DNA of 64,000 nucleotides from Branchiostoma floridae (Eukaryota; Chordata; Leptocardii; Amphioxiformes; Branchiostomatidae), in contig NC_049990.1 of the NCBI RefSeq assembly GCF_000003815.2, forward strand, positions 11,336,985 to 11,400,984, in the 5' to 3' direction. Below the pieces are notes generated by a model. The model saw only the letters and a program-made list of their open reading frames with translations. It ran no database searches and was not told where the DNA came from. Position 1 is the stretch's first letter. The number at the start of each line of letters is the position of its first letter. The translations under genes were made by a program, and so were the position numbers. Shown here piece by piece: positions 24,561-36,600 of this stretch.

Positions 24561-26984
24561 GTGGGTGGTGTAGGGCATGTCAGTGCAATAATGTTTCTCA
24601 GTCAACGAGCAAATTTGATGGTTTTGCATGATTTATTGCAATTCCTTGTGTGTATTCTCATTATCGCAGTCCCTGTTGCGATTTGCCAAGGTATGTCCTT
24701 GTGACAACGGACGCATCACTAAGACCTTGATCACAGCGTTCAGGACAAAAAACAACGAAATTTCTCCTGCAGTACTAAGGCCGGTCGCCAGGGAGCCCAA
24801 CCGCGTATTCCACAAGACTAACCCACGGGCGAAGTACCATCACAATCCATACAGGGGCGAGTTATTGCTGTGGAAACACACAACCAAACACGCATACAAT
24901 AGAGCCCAAATCCGTATACAGTATTCATTTTCCATACGGGTGATGAAGCAATGGACATGGGTCTGTGCAAGGTTTGTGAATATAGATTTGAGATAGGGTC
25001 AAATGTAGAGATAATGACCATTCAGTTCTTAGAGACCTTGCTTCAGTTCCTTGACATACTTTGAAAGATGGCCTCCTTGCATGCGTCTAAGATATTATAT
25101 ATAGATTAGTTTAAGGCCGTAAGTTCCACGTCACGAAAATGCAAGAACTACAAAATTTAGTCTTCATACTTTTTTTCACGGGATTAAAACTCACGAGATG
25201 ATGTGTCAAAGTACGATAACAATTTTATTCATATTTTCTAAGGGAACTAATTTTAATATGTTTGGAATCGTGGAGTAAAACACACCAAAAAGTATTATAG
25301 CCATAAAGTTGAAACATGTCTGAAATATATTCTGTATAAGGTATATTCTTTACAGCACTGTTTGATGATGTAATGTGCCAGCCTGACTGGTAAATTGTAT
25401 ATACCTGTATCCATAACCAGTTGCCAAGGCCATTTCAACAATAACAAGAAGCCTTTTAACCATTGACAAGTATCGCACATCAGTTGCGATATATTCACCA
25501 GGCATGTACAGGGGGGGGGGGAGTTGTTGCCTTGCAACTACAATAGAAATCATCATCGACATCGCATTTTGGTCAACATTACATCAGAATTTCGCCCGTT
25601 GTATACGCTATCTTTTTTAACTTAGTATTTGGCATAGTCATAATCTTACCATACGAATCACAATCTTGCCATAGTAGTGCTTTCCCTTCATTTGCAAGAT
25701 GATTACCCATGTAACGCAACGCTAAGTAACACATCCAAAATAGCTTCCCAACAGACTTGGCAAATGCTATCGACCTTCTTCCGCCATCAATAAGCTCATT
25801 TTTGCTGACGGACCGAGCTAGCGAGCCTAACTGACCCTATTTCCGTCCAGTTGATTAGAGACAGGGCTGTGGCTGCCCTCCGTGGAATTCGTTACCTTCC
25901 AGCCAGGAGCCTGTTTGACCCTGCTGTAGTCAGCATAAAAATGGGCGGTTCTTACATCGGATTCTGTGAAAATAGAGGTATTGTTTCTGGTTTGTTTGTC
26001 TTGATATGTGTTCAGCGTTGTTCACGTTGGGCTGGCCATGGGTAAAAGTTTGGCCCGGCTAGCGGGATATGGTGTAACTGGAGACTTGCAGGATGGTTAT
26101 GCTAGTTTGGCCTGGGTCCAAAGTTGGTACCACCAAGGAGGTTAAAAAACATTTTTTTAACCTCCTTGGTACCACAGGCTTGGCCCGTGTCTTAAGTCCC
26201 ACTGGAATATGAGCATTGACAGAACTTGCGAGAAACACACCATAATGACTAAATTCTAAAAAAATTTGAAAAACTCTAAATATGTCACGGTGTTTTATCT
26301 TTGTAGTCTCCATATTCACTTGGAAGTTGTAAAAAGGGTTTTGTTTCAAAGATATCAAGATCATATGAAAGCGAATGGAATTTAAAATCAATCAAGGCTC
26401 ATGACCTGTAATGTATGTATGTAAAGGTATACCAATGGGAACATGAATACATTCAAAAGTCAACTCTCAATATAGTCAGCAAAGATAGTTGCATTGTTAA
26501 GTGTTGTCAATATTCTTCAATCCAAATTAATTGCTTGAGTTTGTAATAAGGTTCTTGAATATTAGCATACTACACGTGTAATGTATCATTCCTAAAATAG
26601 CCTGTCCCAAACCCCCTGTTAGACTCTGATAAGTAGGTTTGTGTAGTGCCAAATGCACATCCTAAATACACGTCACCAAATGGGTAATATAAAAGCCATT
26701 ATTGTTGAGCTAAGTGCCCACATTATGGCATTATCTTTTATTACATTGACTATCTTTTCATCGACCTGTACAAAGAGGTCCTAAACGGCAAGCATTGCCC
26801 CACTTATCCTCTGACTTCAGGTTAGGCTACAACATATTTATTTGTTGCTTCTCGGATTCGCCTGTCCATTTTTTGTCCTGAGAATTAAATGATACAGATT
26901 TTGCTATCACAAACCTGTAAATATTGTCATTCAGAGCCACATACACATATAATGTCAGTTTAAAACCAATGCCTTTTATTCAAC
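24561..26984. other. No gene recognised
   Basis: A 122-codon frame (24,628-24,996) has no recognisable features. The hairpin at 26126 is the only clear structure, apart from a ten-base G run near 25511. Confidence 0.5.
26126..26173. repeat. Compact hairpin
   Basis: GGTACCACCAAGGAGGTTAA, a T/A-rich centre, then TTAACCTCCTTGGTACCAC: arms of about 20 bp with few mismatches. It lies inside an otherwise featureless region and may be a MITE core or a transcription stop-like hairpin; no context supports either. Confidence 0.7.
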
Positions 26985-27502
26985 ATTGATGATGATGGCT
27001 GTTTCTTCGTATCCGAAGATCAATGGTAGGAAGACAAGGTTGCTTAGACGACCAGTCTGCCTGGCCTGCACGCGACTTTTTAAGGTGAAGGAGGGGTGTG
27101 CACTTCCTTCTCCACCCTCTCGTCTACTGGCGCACTAAGTCCTACAGGGACAGAACTGTTTGCCACGTAAGACTGCCCCAGCAGATGCAGGTTTATTATT
27201 TGGAGTTTCCATCTCCTAGGAGGACTTCCGACCAAGGATGCAAGGGGTTCCTCCTACCCCTGACTCGTGTGTCATGGCGGGTGCGTCATGCCCGAACATG
27301 CCCCTATGGCCTGTCACCACCACAAAGGCCTGTCACTGCCACTAGCCGCAGCTAAGTACTCATTTACACCTGAGTTAGGTGAGGAAAGTCGTGTAAAGTG
27401 CCTTTCCTAAGGGCACAAGATCGGTGACACGGCAAGCGGATTTGAACCCGGGACCTCTCGGGTCTGAGACCAACGCGCTCCCGATCGTGCCACGCAGTCC
27501 CA
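26985..27502 (-). mobile_element. tRNA-derived SINE, copy 2, with long body
   Basis: The minus-strand head near 27495 has an A box TGGCACGATCGGG and an exact B box GGTTCAAATCC (27438-27448). The body continues with CCTTAGGAAAGGCACTTTAC, a motif common in marine deuterostome repeats, and possibly to about 26985. The full left limit is uncertain. Confidence 0.65.
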
Positions 27503-28969
27503 CTATATTCAACATTAGTCAAAGATCAAAGGAAGTGATTCATTGCATAGAGTGGCCATTAAACTCCTCAGGCTGTTGTTTTTGTTTTGTTATTTAAGCC
27601 ATATATCTTTACCCCACCCTTGGAATTTTTTTTTCTTGGCCTGTTGGTCCAATTATTTTGGAAAAATTCTAAGAAGCAACAAATAAATTTGGTGTGGCCT
27701 CACAATGCTCTTAGTAGCCCCAAATGGTGGGGAATCCATAAGTACCAGTGTATCATCTCCGGTGACCATTTTGGTGATCTTTCATCTTGAATTTGTTCTC
27801 TTGTGTCTGTCATTATAAGTAACTATCAGCTGAGAGGACAAATGGCATCAAAAACATTGGGCTGTCAGGTGTCATTATCCAAGCAGTGTACTTCCCTTTC
27901 TGCATTCATGCAGCAATGATAATCGATACAGGGGGCGCCTTTTGTCAGTTCGATTTAACTTTGCCAAGAAAGCTATTTGTCAATACAGGGTACCAACAAA
28001 ATAAAAAAAAGGCAAAATATTTCATATTTTTCCTTGATATTTTAAAACAATATTACGTAAATGTCATGACACATGCTTGTTTTCAAATTATATCTACATA
28101 TAAGCAATGCATTGATGGTATACTGCAACACAGGTGAGAAATAAACAGACATACATGTAATTTTCAGTACATATTTAATAAATTCAAAAACTTTTCTCTA
28201 ACAGTTAGCATGATATTCAGACCATCCATATTTGTGCTCCAATACTCAGTTACAGGATAGCCAAAATGAAGAAAATATAAGAAGTGTGAAACGTCTTATC
28301 TTAAAGGAAACAGGGAGTCATAAATATATATAATGTATCTTGCCTATCTGTAATGGACTATGTTATAGTGTTGAAGAACGCCAGCAAAGAACAATGTGTT
28401 ACACTGAATGTAAACTGATAAGGAACGTGAATGAAATAAAATGCATAGTAATGAAGGCCAAGGATGTCTATTTTAAACATTAAATACTTTTCGGCAGTGG
28501 TTTTAAAGACTAGTGTCTGTGACAATAACAGACTAGCTGCAAGGTCATTGGTCACAGCCATGGGAATTCAGTTCATTTGCATAAAATATTCACATTTCAG
28601 AATGGTTTAGAATGGTGTATTGTGCTACATTTTCAATCCTGTCTTGCGTATAATTTTCGTGGTTTGTGCTACATTTTGTGGTTACACATAATTCTGTATT
28701 GACGTTTTCCACCTAGGAATGTCCAGCTTGGGTTTGCGCCATCGAACTGTTACACATTCACATACACAATATGTCTCTACCCCTACAGAAATCATTAAGT
28801 ACAACAGGCATCACCACACAAATGGTACAGAATGAAGATGTAATAATATACATAGAGGTTTCCAAAGAGTGCACTTGCCACTGTAAACCCTGAGGGGAAA
28901 GGGGGGAAGAAAGGGGGTAGAATACATGAAATTTTGTAAAGCCTCATTTACTCACAATCATAATACAAA
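27503..28969. other. No gene recognised
   Basis: AT-rich intergenic sequence left of the probable LRCH poly(A) site. Confidence 0.5.
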
Positions 28970-30535
28970 GGTTTAAGTCTTTGTAAATTTACTTGTTTAT
29001 TGAATTGTACAATGTTTCTCCCCCAAATGGTCACAATCTATATCAGATTTACATCGACAAGTGCATGAAGCTATAACAAGGATATAAGAATTGCTAGAAG
29101 TGTGTACAAAGCAGTTATAGTACAAATATATACAAAAATTCAACCAATACTAATCAACTTAGTTGGGGACCATTCCAAACTGTTGTTACCTTAAAATCCT
29201 TACAGTAATCAATGCAGAGATTTCATTTCATGAGAAGGAACAGCTATAGTGCTTCTACCAATGCAACAAGTAATGTTCTACTTTTAATTCCCTGGTACAA
29301 ATAAAATTTTGCTAACAAAAAAAATTCTTTTGATGAAATGGTCCCCAACTGATATGTAGAACCTGGCACAAGATAAACCAAAAATACAACAACAAAAGAC
29401 CAAGTATATTTCTGCAACATATGATGTGGGGAATCTATTTAAAATGTCTCTATGGTCTTATTTTCACACCCAATAGGCACTTCTTGTCTATGTGAACAAA
29501 TATACAAAAGATATCTACACTTCTCAGCAACAATAATGTTTGTAAGTTGAGCTCCTGAAGGGTCGGGGGGAAAAGCCACAAAGAGGAACACTGACATTTT
29601 GTTTGGAATAATGCATCAGCTGACATAAAAAATGCCGGGGCATATTGGGCACTTATCCTTTTACTCCAAGCAGCAAGATGTAAGAACTGAAAGTATAAGT
29701 ACAGTACTAATGCCATGGCATTTTTCCACATGAATTGTTAAAACACCATAATTCATTCTCTATCAAATACCACTTTCCTCACATCCAAGGATTTTCTTTC
29801 ATAGATGTATATTACATATCCAACATCACCAATTAGACAACATACAAAATAAACCTGCCACCGCTTTAAGCATACATGTATTTTGAAATAAACAAAACTT
29901 TGTGTGGTAAAATTCATTCAACATTCTTTGCTTCTTTCTCATCGACAGAATGCTGAAGAAAAAGTAAAGTCTTTGTAAGATAACAACTGAATGGTACATG
30001 CCAGAAAGGAAAGTAAGACATAGAATACTGTGCTACTGCCAGGCCCATATGGAGTGCTGTGATAATGATATATACCCACCCAATGTCTTTGAACACCTTC
30101 AGGTAAAGAAACAAATGATCCTGACAACTGTCTCAAAGTGTCTGCTTATCTACACGTACATGCAGTTGAAGTGCAAAGTCTGGGAGCTTCCATGTGCTGT
30201 GCTGGTGCGTTTGAAATGTGCATAAAGTCTACTGTGGCAATCTGGGCTTATGGAATGTTACGCACTGCCAGTTCGTTCACATCGGTGTTCCTCTTTGTGG
30301 CTCATACAACACATTGTTCTTCAGTCCCTGTCTCTAACGCTAGGGGAGCATCTCAAAACTTCAGCCAGATTTGTCAGTAAAGGGCACAGCTCGGACTTAT
30401 AATAGCTTCCATTTGTTACTTTCAAAATACATTTTTGACCTAAACTCTTCTTGCCTCTCAGAAGTAATTGATTCTGTTGAGAAATCTGGCTGAAGTTTTG
30501 AGACTGCCCCCAGGTGTCTACACTACAGGTGGGTG
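28970..30535 (-). other. Probable LRCH 3' UTR
   Basis: AT-rich, gene-free sequence directly after the LRCH stop codons. A minus-strand AATAAA lies at 28996-29001 (TTTATT on the plus strand) and could be the poly(A) signal, giving a 3' UTR of about 1.5 kb. The end point is a guess; other AATAAA matches exist further left. Confidence 0.35.
30343..30511 (-). repeat. Long hairpin in the LRCH 3' UTR
   Basis: Two arms of about 32 bases (30345-30376 and 30478-30510) are reverse complements apart from a few positions, with a core CTCAAAACTTCAGCCAGATT. A spacer of about 100 bases separates them. The structure starts about 25 nt after the stop codon of end B, so it should be present in both mRNA forms. 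It may be a small inverted-repeat transposon or a functional RNA hairpin; I see no clear target duplication. Confidence 0.75.
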
Positions 30536-30655
30536 TCACACAGCAGACGTCTGTTTAGTCTTTTGTCCGGCACAGTTAAGCAGTGAATGCACTGTAACCC
30601 CCACCCGTGCCAGGCCCTTTTCCTCTAAGATGTCGTGTGGGAGGCATAGCTGATC
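30536..30655 (-). CDS. LRCH: LRCH alternative end B: soluble C-terminus
   Basis: A second acceptor, preceded by a T-rich tract and TACGTCAG, opens a 39-residue end in phase 0. It starts 'DQLCLPHDILEEKGLARVGV' and stops at 30538-30536. The sequence is clearly homologous to end A (LC..DIL.......VGITV..L) and to the soluble LRCH terminus (LCLPHHILEEKGL) known from vertebrate isoforms. It has no hydrophobic helix. Choosing this acceptor replaces the last part of the CH domain and drops the anchor. Confidence 0.88.
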   Translation of the reverse strand, partial: DQLCLPHDILEEKGLARVGVTVHSLLNCAGQKTKQTSAV

Positions 30656-33600
30656 CTGACGTACACAAACATAAAAAGAAACATAAATGAGAAGTAGAAG
30701 AGGAGGAACCCAATCAGTTCGCAAGAGGAACGGACAGGAAACAGCGGGAGTCTTTGCGACCAGTGAGGGGTGTCAAGAGCAGGTGCTGACGACGACGGAA
30801 GGAAATCTACCAGAGCCCGCACCGTTATTCCCACATAGGAAAGGTTGCGCTGTGCCAGTATGTCCTCATCATGACAAAGCATGTCCTACATGGAAACAGG
30901 CACACAGAACAAACCAACTCTGGAGACTTTAATTCATCAAAGGGAGGTGTTAATGTCATTACTGCACAGGCCATGCTCATTGGTTAAAAGGCTGGATCAT
31001 GCAGAATGAGATTATATGACACACGTTAGAAAGCATGCTTGTATGTATCTTACTGAGTAACCTTGACTTTGACTTTGTTTGCTAGCCAGGAGTTACCTTA
31101 AAAGGGTCAGTGTCACTTTGAGGCACAGGGTCATTTTTTGATACTTGTAGCATACTCCATTCTCAGGTTCTGACAATATCATTTGAAGAAGTCTGATTCA
31201 AACCTATCAAAAATATATTTCTTGAGCATGCTTGAAATGGAAATTACACAATGCAGAATTTCTTGTGTTTAAAATGTTTTCCCAATAGTGTAATTATGAC
31301 ACTGTGAGCATAAACAAAGACTGGCTCTTAATAAATTAAAATATGGTAACTACTTGCCAATGGATTACAACGAATCCCCAATAAATGATCACTTGTGAAA
31401 ATAATCCTGTTAAGAGTATTTTTCATTTCCTTTAATGCTCTAATCTACATATTGATCTGTCAATGGGAATTCCAATATGGTATCTGGGTTATATGGTATT
31501 TAGGTGAGATGGTTGGAATTTTATTGTATGTTTCATTATAGTGCTGTAACAGTTATAAATAATATTTTCTAAAACATGGTGCATAGAGCATTGTTTTTTT
31601 TCATAGGAAATTCCATGCGTAAGAAATTCTATTCTGACATTTAAACCCATTGCAGGTCTAAAATGATCCCAAACCATTTTTGTGTGGGAAATAAGTGACT
31701 GAATTGGGTGCATATATACAACTACAAGTACTGTACATATACAAGAGGCTGTCATTTCTGCTAATGTGTTATTCACATTACACCTTCCTCATTCAAACAA
31801 AAAACAACCCTGTGCCTTTACAGTGACATGACTATCTATAATAGTACTTGAAAGAGAGCATTACAACATGGAAAGTCCACCATGTAACTCCAAAGGCTCT
31901 GTATAAACCTACAGCTACAAATCCTAAGACGTGCACATGCATAGAATCCATGGAAGAGTCACCACATTAATCCTATGACAGCCTGCACTTTTATTAGCTC
32001 TTGTGAGTTGAGAGAAAATCAGTCACCTGATCATTACCGAGGGACAACTGAGAGAAGACAGACTTGGAACAGCAGAAGACAGACACAAGAAACATAAACA
32101 AAAAACAAACATCTTGGGAATAAAACGACAGCAAAATGAAATGAAACAGAAGCTGGACTAGTGTATACAAACTTAGTCTTCTTATTGGTTTGTGTCAAAT
32201 TTATGAGTACAATTTGAGGAGTTACTTGTTCCAATCAACTTTCAACTTCATAATGTCGAGGATGAAAATTGGGATTATGAACAGAGAGTTACAATAAAAC
32301 AAATTTAAGATCTTTACAGTCATGGATACCGTGTTGTGTTTGAACTGTATCAGATTTTTCAAAATTTTGGTACGTTTTAAAAGCAAGTGTTACATACAAA
32401 AAAAGAATGCTATTATCACTAGTGCAGCTGCTATATGTGACATACTCATTTCCCCCAAGGGAGCCTTGTCAAGTCACTCAAGACAGTCAGTTATCCCTGC
32501 TCACTGAATAGAAGACACTTATGACATTTTCGCTCTAATTTTGCTGGAGTAGGCACTTCTGTAGAACTAGCTAGAGGGGAAATTGAATGATTCTTGTTTG
32601 GACCTGATCCAACCGCTCCAATCTAAGGTATCTACTGAATGATCCAATGCATGGGACATTGACAATGCCTAGAGGTCATTTCTATCAAAAGGGAGAGCCA
32701 AAATAGAGTTAAGGGGGAGAAAAAGTGACTTTGCAATGAGATAAACTACTTGAGGAATCAAATCCCTATTTCGGAATTGCGAACGATCATATCTGTGTTG
32801 TACTTTATCGATTACAATGATTTCATCTAGTGATATAAAAGGCAGTTACAGGTTTTCTATCATAATGATGAATGCTTTTCTTGTAAAGAATGGATTTTCC
32901 AATAACATTTTTTTTTGCAAATAACATCAGACATGAAAATACTATGAATTTCTATGAAATGAACCAAAGAAGGTGAAAGGAGGGATAAGCATCTAAGAAA
33001 GAAAACCAAAAACACAAGAAACTTCAAAGAACAAGAGTCTGTGAGACAAATATTACAAGGCATTCATACTTGAGACATTTCAATTTTTTCACATTTGAAA
33101 AGATCCAGCAATCCAAATGATGTCTGTTTGAAGTTGAGAGTTCAATAAATACCGAAGGAAATGGAAAAACAATTACTACTGAACAAGTCAAAGTAGCATA
33201 ACTGGAAGCAAATGCTTGGAGCTTATAGAAGGTAATAGAAAAAATAAAAATCCAAAGAACATTCAAACAACACAGAGATAAGCTTCTATAAATATGCAAA
33301 TGATTCCCTTTTCATCTCCAACATGTAAGAAGGCTTAACAGTACTAGTACCAGGGGAAAAATAAAAGTACAGAATAATGACGAGCATGTTCAAACAATGG
33401 CCCAAAGCAATAACACAAATCTGCCACAAGCAAACAACGAGCAATCAATTTCAACTTCAAGCAACACAATTACAACTGTCATTTTGTACACCGTGAATCT
33501 TCTACATTTGATCTATAGAAGATCTTAGTGAGACAAACAACGCATGCCAAAATACAAAGAGACGTACAAATGTAACGATGTACTTACATTAGGGACACCT

Positions 33601-36600
33601 ATCCTCCTACACGCTTCTAAGAAGTTCTCGACATTCCTTCTGCACTTGGCAAGGGATAACTTGGGCTGGAAAATTAGAGGGAAAAAATATCTTTAAAATT
33701 ACTGGTAACAGTTCAGGACACAAGAACAAAAAGCAGTTTTTTTCACCTGGTCCATACCAGTACCATGAAATTTAAGACCCTTGAATTCAAATGATGTTTT
33801 TACATGAATAGCTTTAATCTATTTTATAGCAAAGAAGAGCTACAGATCCTGAAGCCTTTGAATTCTGTACTATATTAACCTTCTCTAGATTATAGATTCA
33901 ACACTGTGTACATTAAGGCAAAATCAACTGTAATTTATTGTCACATGAAAGCACATAAAAAGACTAGAGGCATTCAGCTTTAAATCACTTCTATGTGGAA
34001 TTCAGTCTTACAATGTATGGGTGAGCCATAATTTGTACTACATTGTACTAACCAAACTGCATTTTCTATTCCAGTCTATCTCTACAATTTACAAAGTTTT
34101 ATCTTTGCATCTTCAAGAATTGTCATTTAGCTTATTTCAAGCCATGTACCATACATCTTGTACAATTAATATGCCACATGCGGTTCCTGAAATTTCAAGA
34201 CATCCCTCGCCAATAAATGGGCCCCCATCTCCCGATATTATCTAGATCAGTAATTCCTGGAGGAGCGGTCCAGGGCGATGCTGCAGTGAACTGTAGCATA
34301 TTGTGTCGGTGTGATTAATGTGATGACATTTGCATGCAGCATGAGATCGATGACACCTGAGGTATCTATAGTTTCACACCTTTAAGCGACAGGAATCCCT
34401 GTAGTGTCTAAGTACTGACTGTATCTCAGACATTTATCTAACTTCTGTAATCACAACCTTAAGAGAGGTATCGACGTGTTGGTCGTCCTTCATTTAATCT
34501 TCATTTCTTCCGTCATTTCTCTTCCTTTGCAGTTACTGTATTTACAGTTGTTCTAACCAGCCTAAAATTTCTTTTTCAGTCCCAGAGACTTTTTAAAAAA
34601 TCCTGTCGAATGTGCAATGGTCCTAGAGGGTTTTGGGAACATGCCCCCCCCCTCCCCCGGAAAATTTTAAAATCTAGACCCTCTGAAAATTCCTTTATTT
34701 TGAGGGGCAAACTTTGCTGGTAGACTCTGCTTGGTTCAATTGATATCTTAACATACCAATTTTTGTCAGTCACAGAGGACAGAATGGGCAAAATTTTTGT
34801 CTGTCCCCAAGTGGATAAATTCCGTCAAAGAGCAGAGGCTGACTAGAACCTGTAGTATCAACTTTGACATCAAAGCAACTCTTTTATAATCTAAACTCCA
34901 TGACTTTTTAAAAGTTTGTTCAGGTGACAAAAAACATATAAAATGGTCTCACCACAGCAGGAGAAGGCACATGGATACTTGATATGGAACGCGGTCGAAC
35001 GTGGTTGGCCAGATGACACAGCACCACTCCATCCATCAGCGCAGTGCCGAGGTTGTCTGGCAGCGAAACTTTTAATCTGCTCTCGATATTCTGATTGAAA
35101 AGAAGGGAATAAGACTTAATATTCTGACTCCAGAGAAGCTTTTGAATTCTCTTCTATTCTATTACATTAAAACTCACTCACTCGGGTCCACATGCTCCAA
35201 ATTTTTGTTAAGAAAATTACCAAAATGCCACATACATTCAGCAATGAAATAAACCTATGTTAGCCCCAAAGAGCCTCCGGCTTTTTGCATAACGTAACAC
35301 CCATAAGGCAAATGGAAAATCACTACAATCCAAAGGCTTTGTGCATTGATCAACATACTTGATGCCTCCAGACTTAACAGCAGATTCTTTGATGACTTAA
35401 AGACTAAAGAAAAACGATCAATTTGAGTTCTCACCCTTCTGAGCTCCTCTACTGCCTGCATTTCTTCTCTCATGATGTCCAACTTTCTTCTGATGGTGAA
35501 ATTGGGATCCATGTCGTCTATATTCTTTGGAGAAGTCAGATTGAACGCTGGAAACAGTAAAAAAAAAAAAGCAAGTTACTAAGTACATGTAGTATTGGTT
35601 CTACACTAATATTAATGGAGTTAAACACAAGCTTCTTTTTCAAAGTAAGCTACATGTAGCTCAAACTTCAGAATGTACAAATCAAGCATAAATTGACCCT
35701 GGCATTTCCAGGACAAAAGGCACAAGAACTGGACATTCTGCTGCAGTGCCAAGGATAGCCGCTAGGAGGCCCAAACTTGACCTTGACCTTTATCTAACAA
35801 AGTAATACACATCATCACAATCCATCCAGCCACTCTTAAATTATACTGACCACAAATGCAATGTATCTGGAAACACAAACCCCCCAAACGATACCTCTAT
35901 TTTTTATGGAAAAATGCCTCCTTGATCTTTTCGGCACATACTTGACATAATAAAACCTTGTACCCTCTGAACCAAAATTCACATACATGTAAGGAACAGT
36001 AAAATACACATTTTTTTTGCCATATGAACTGGAGTTTTAAGGCAAAAATCCCAAGTTCCCAACTTATCCTCAACTCCCCAGACAATCTAATCATAAAGAT
36101 TGCATTACATGGATAATGATCTGTACTTTAAACCATCATTAACCTAATGGATAATCACCATTGAGGCGACAATGCTAACATTACTCCAGCCGTATCACAC
36201 CTACACACAAGATTAACGTGTGCCAGAATATAGAGTAGATATTGATTAGTTGAAAGCGCCATTAATATTTCACCTACATGTATACAGCCACCAATTTGCC
36301 ACTAATGGTTTTTCTGGGGCTCGTATTTGCGGGTAATAACACTTTCCAGTACTACCGGCGCCTGCAATTCACACCACTCAACGATCGAGAGATTTAGAAT
36401 TCTGATACTCAATGGAATGTATTATTACAGCCTTAATGATGTAGCAATTTTCATGCACCTTTATTTCTTGCTATGTGATTTTGCTTCCAGTGGGAAAGCT
36501 CACATTACCAAGATTGTAATTAGAACTGTGAAAACAGTCATTTGACCAAATTTACATAATTCCAAATATTGTAATTGAATTGTGTTATGGTCTTGTGACA

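Noticed and set aside
24628-24996. 122-residue frame
   Set aside because: Random-looking composition, no splice context and no family match.
27345-27502. Functional tRNA gene
   Set aside because: A and B boxes are present, but the cloverleaf is incomplete and the tail is a repeat; this is a SINE head.
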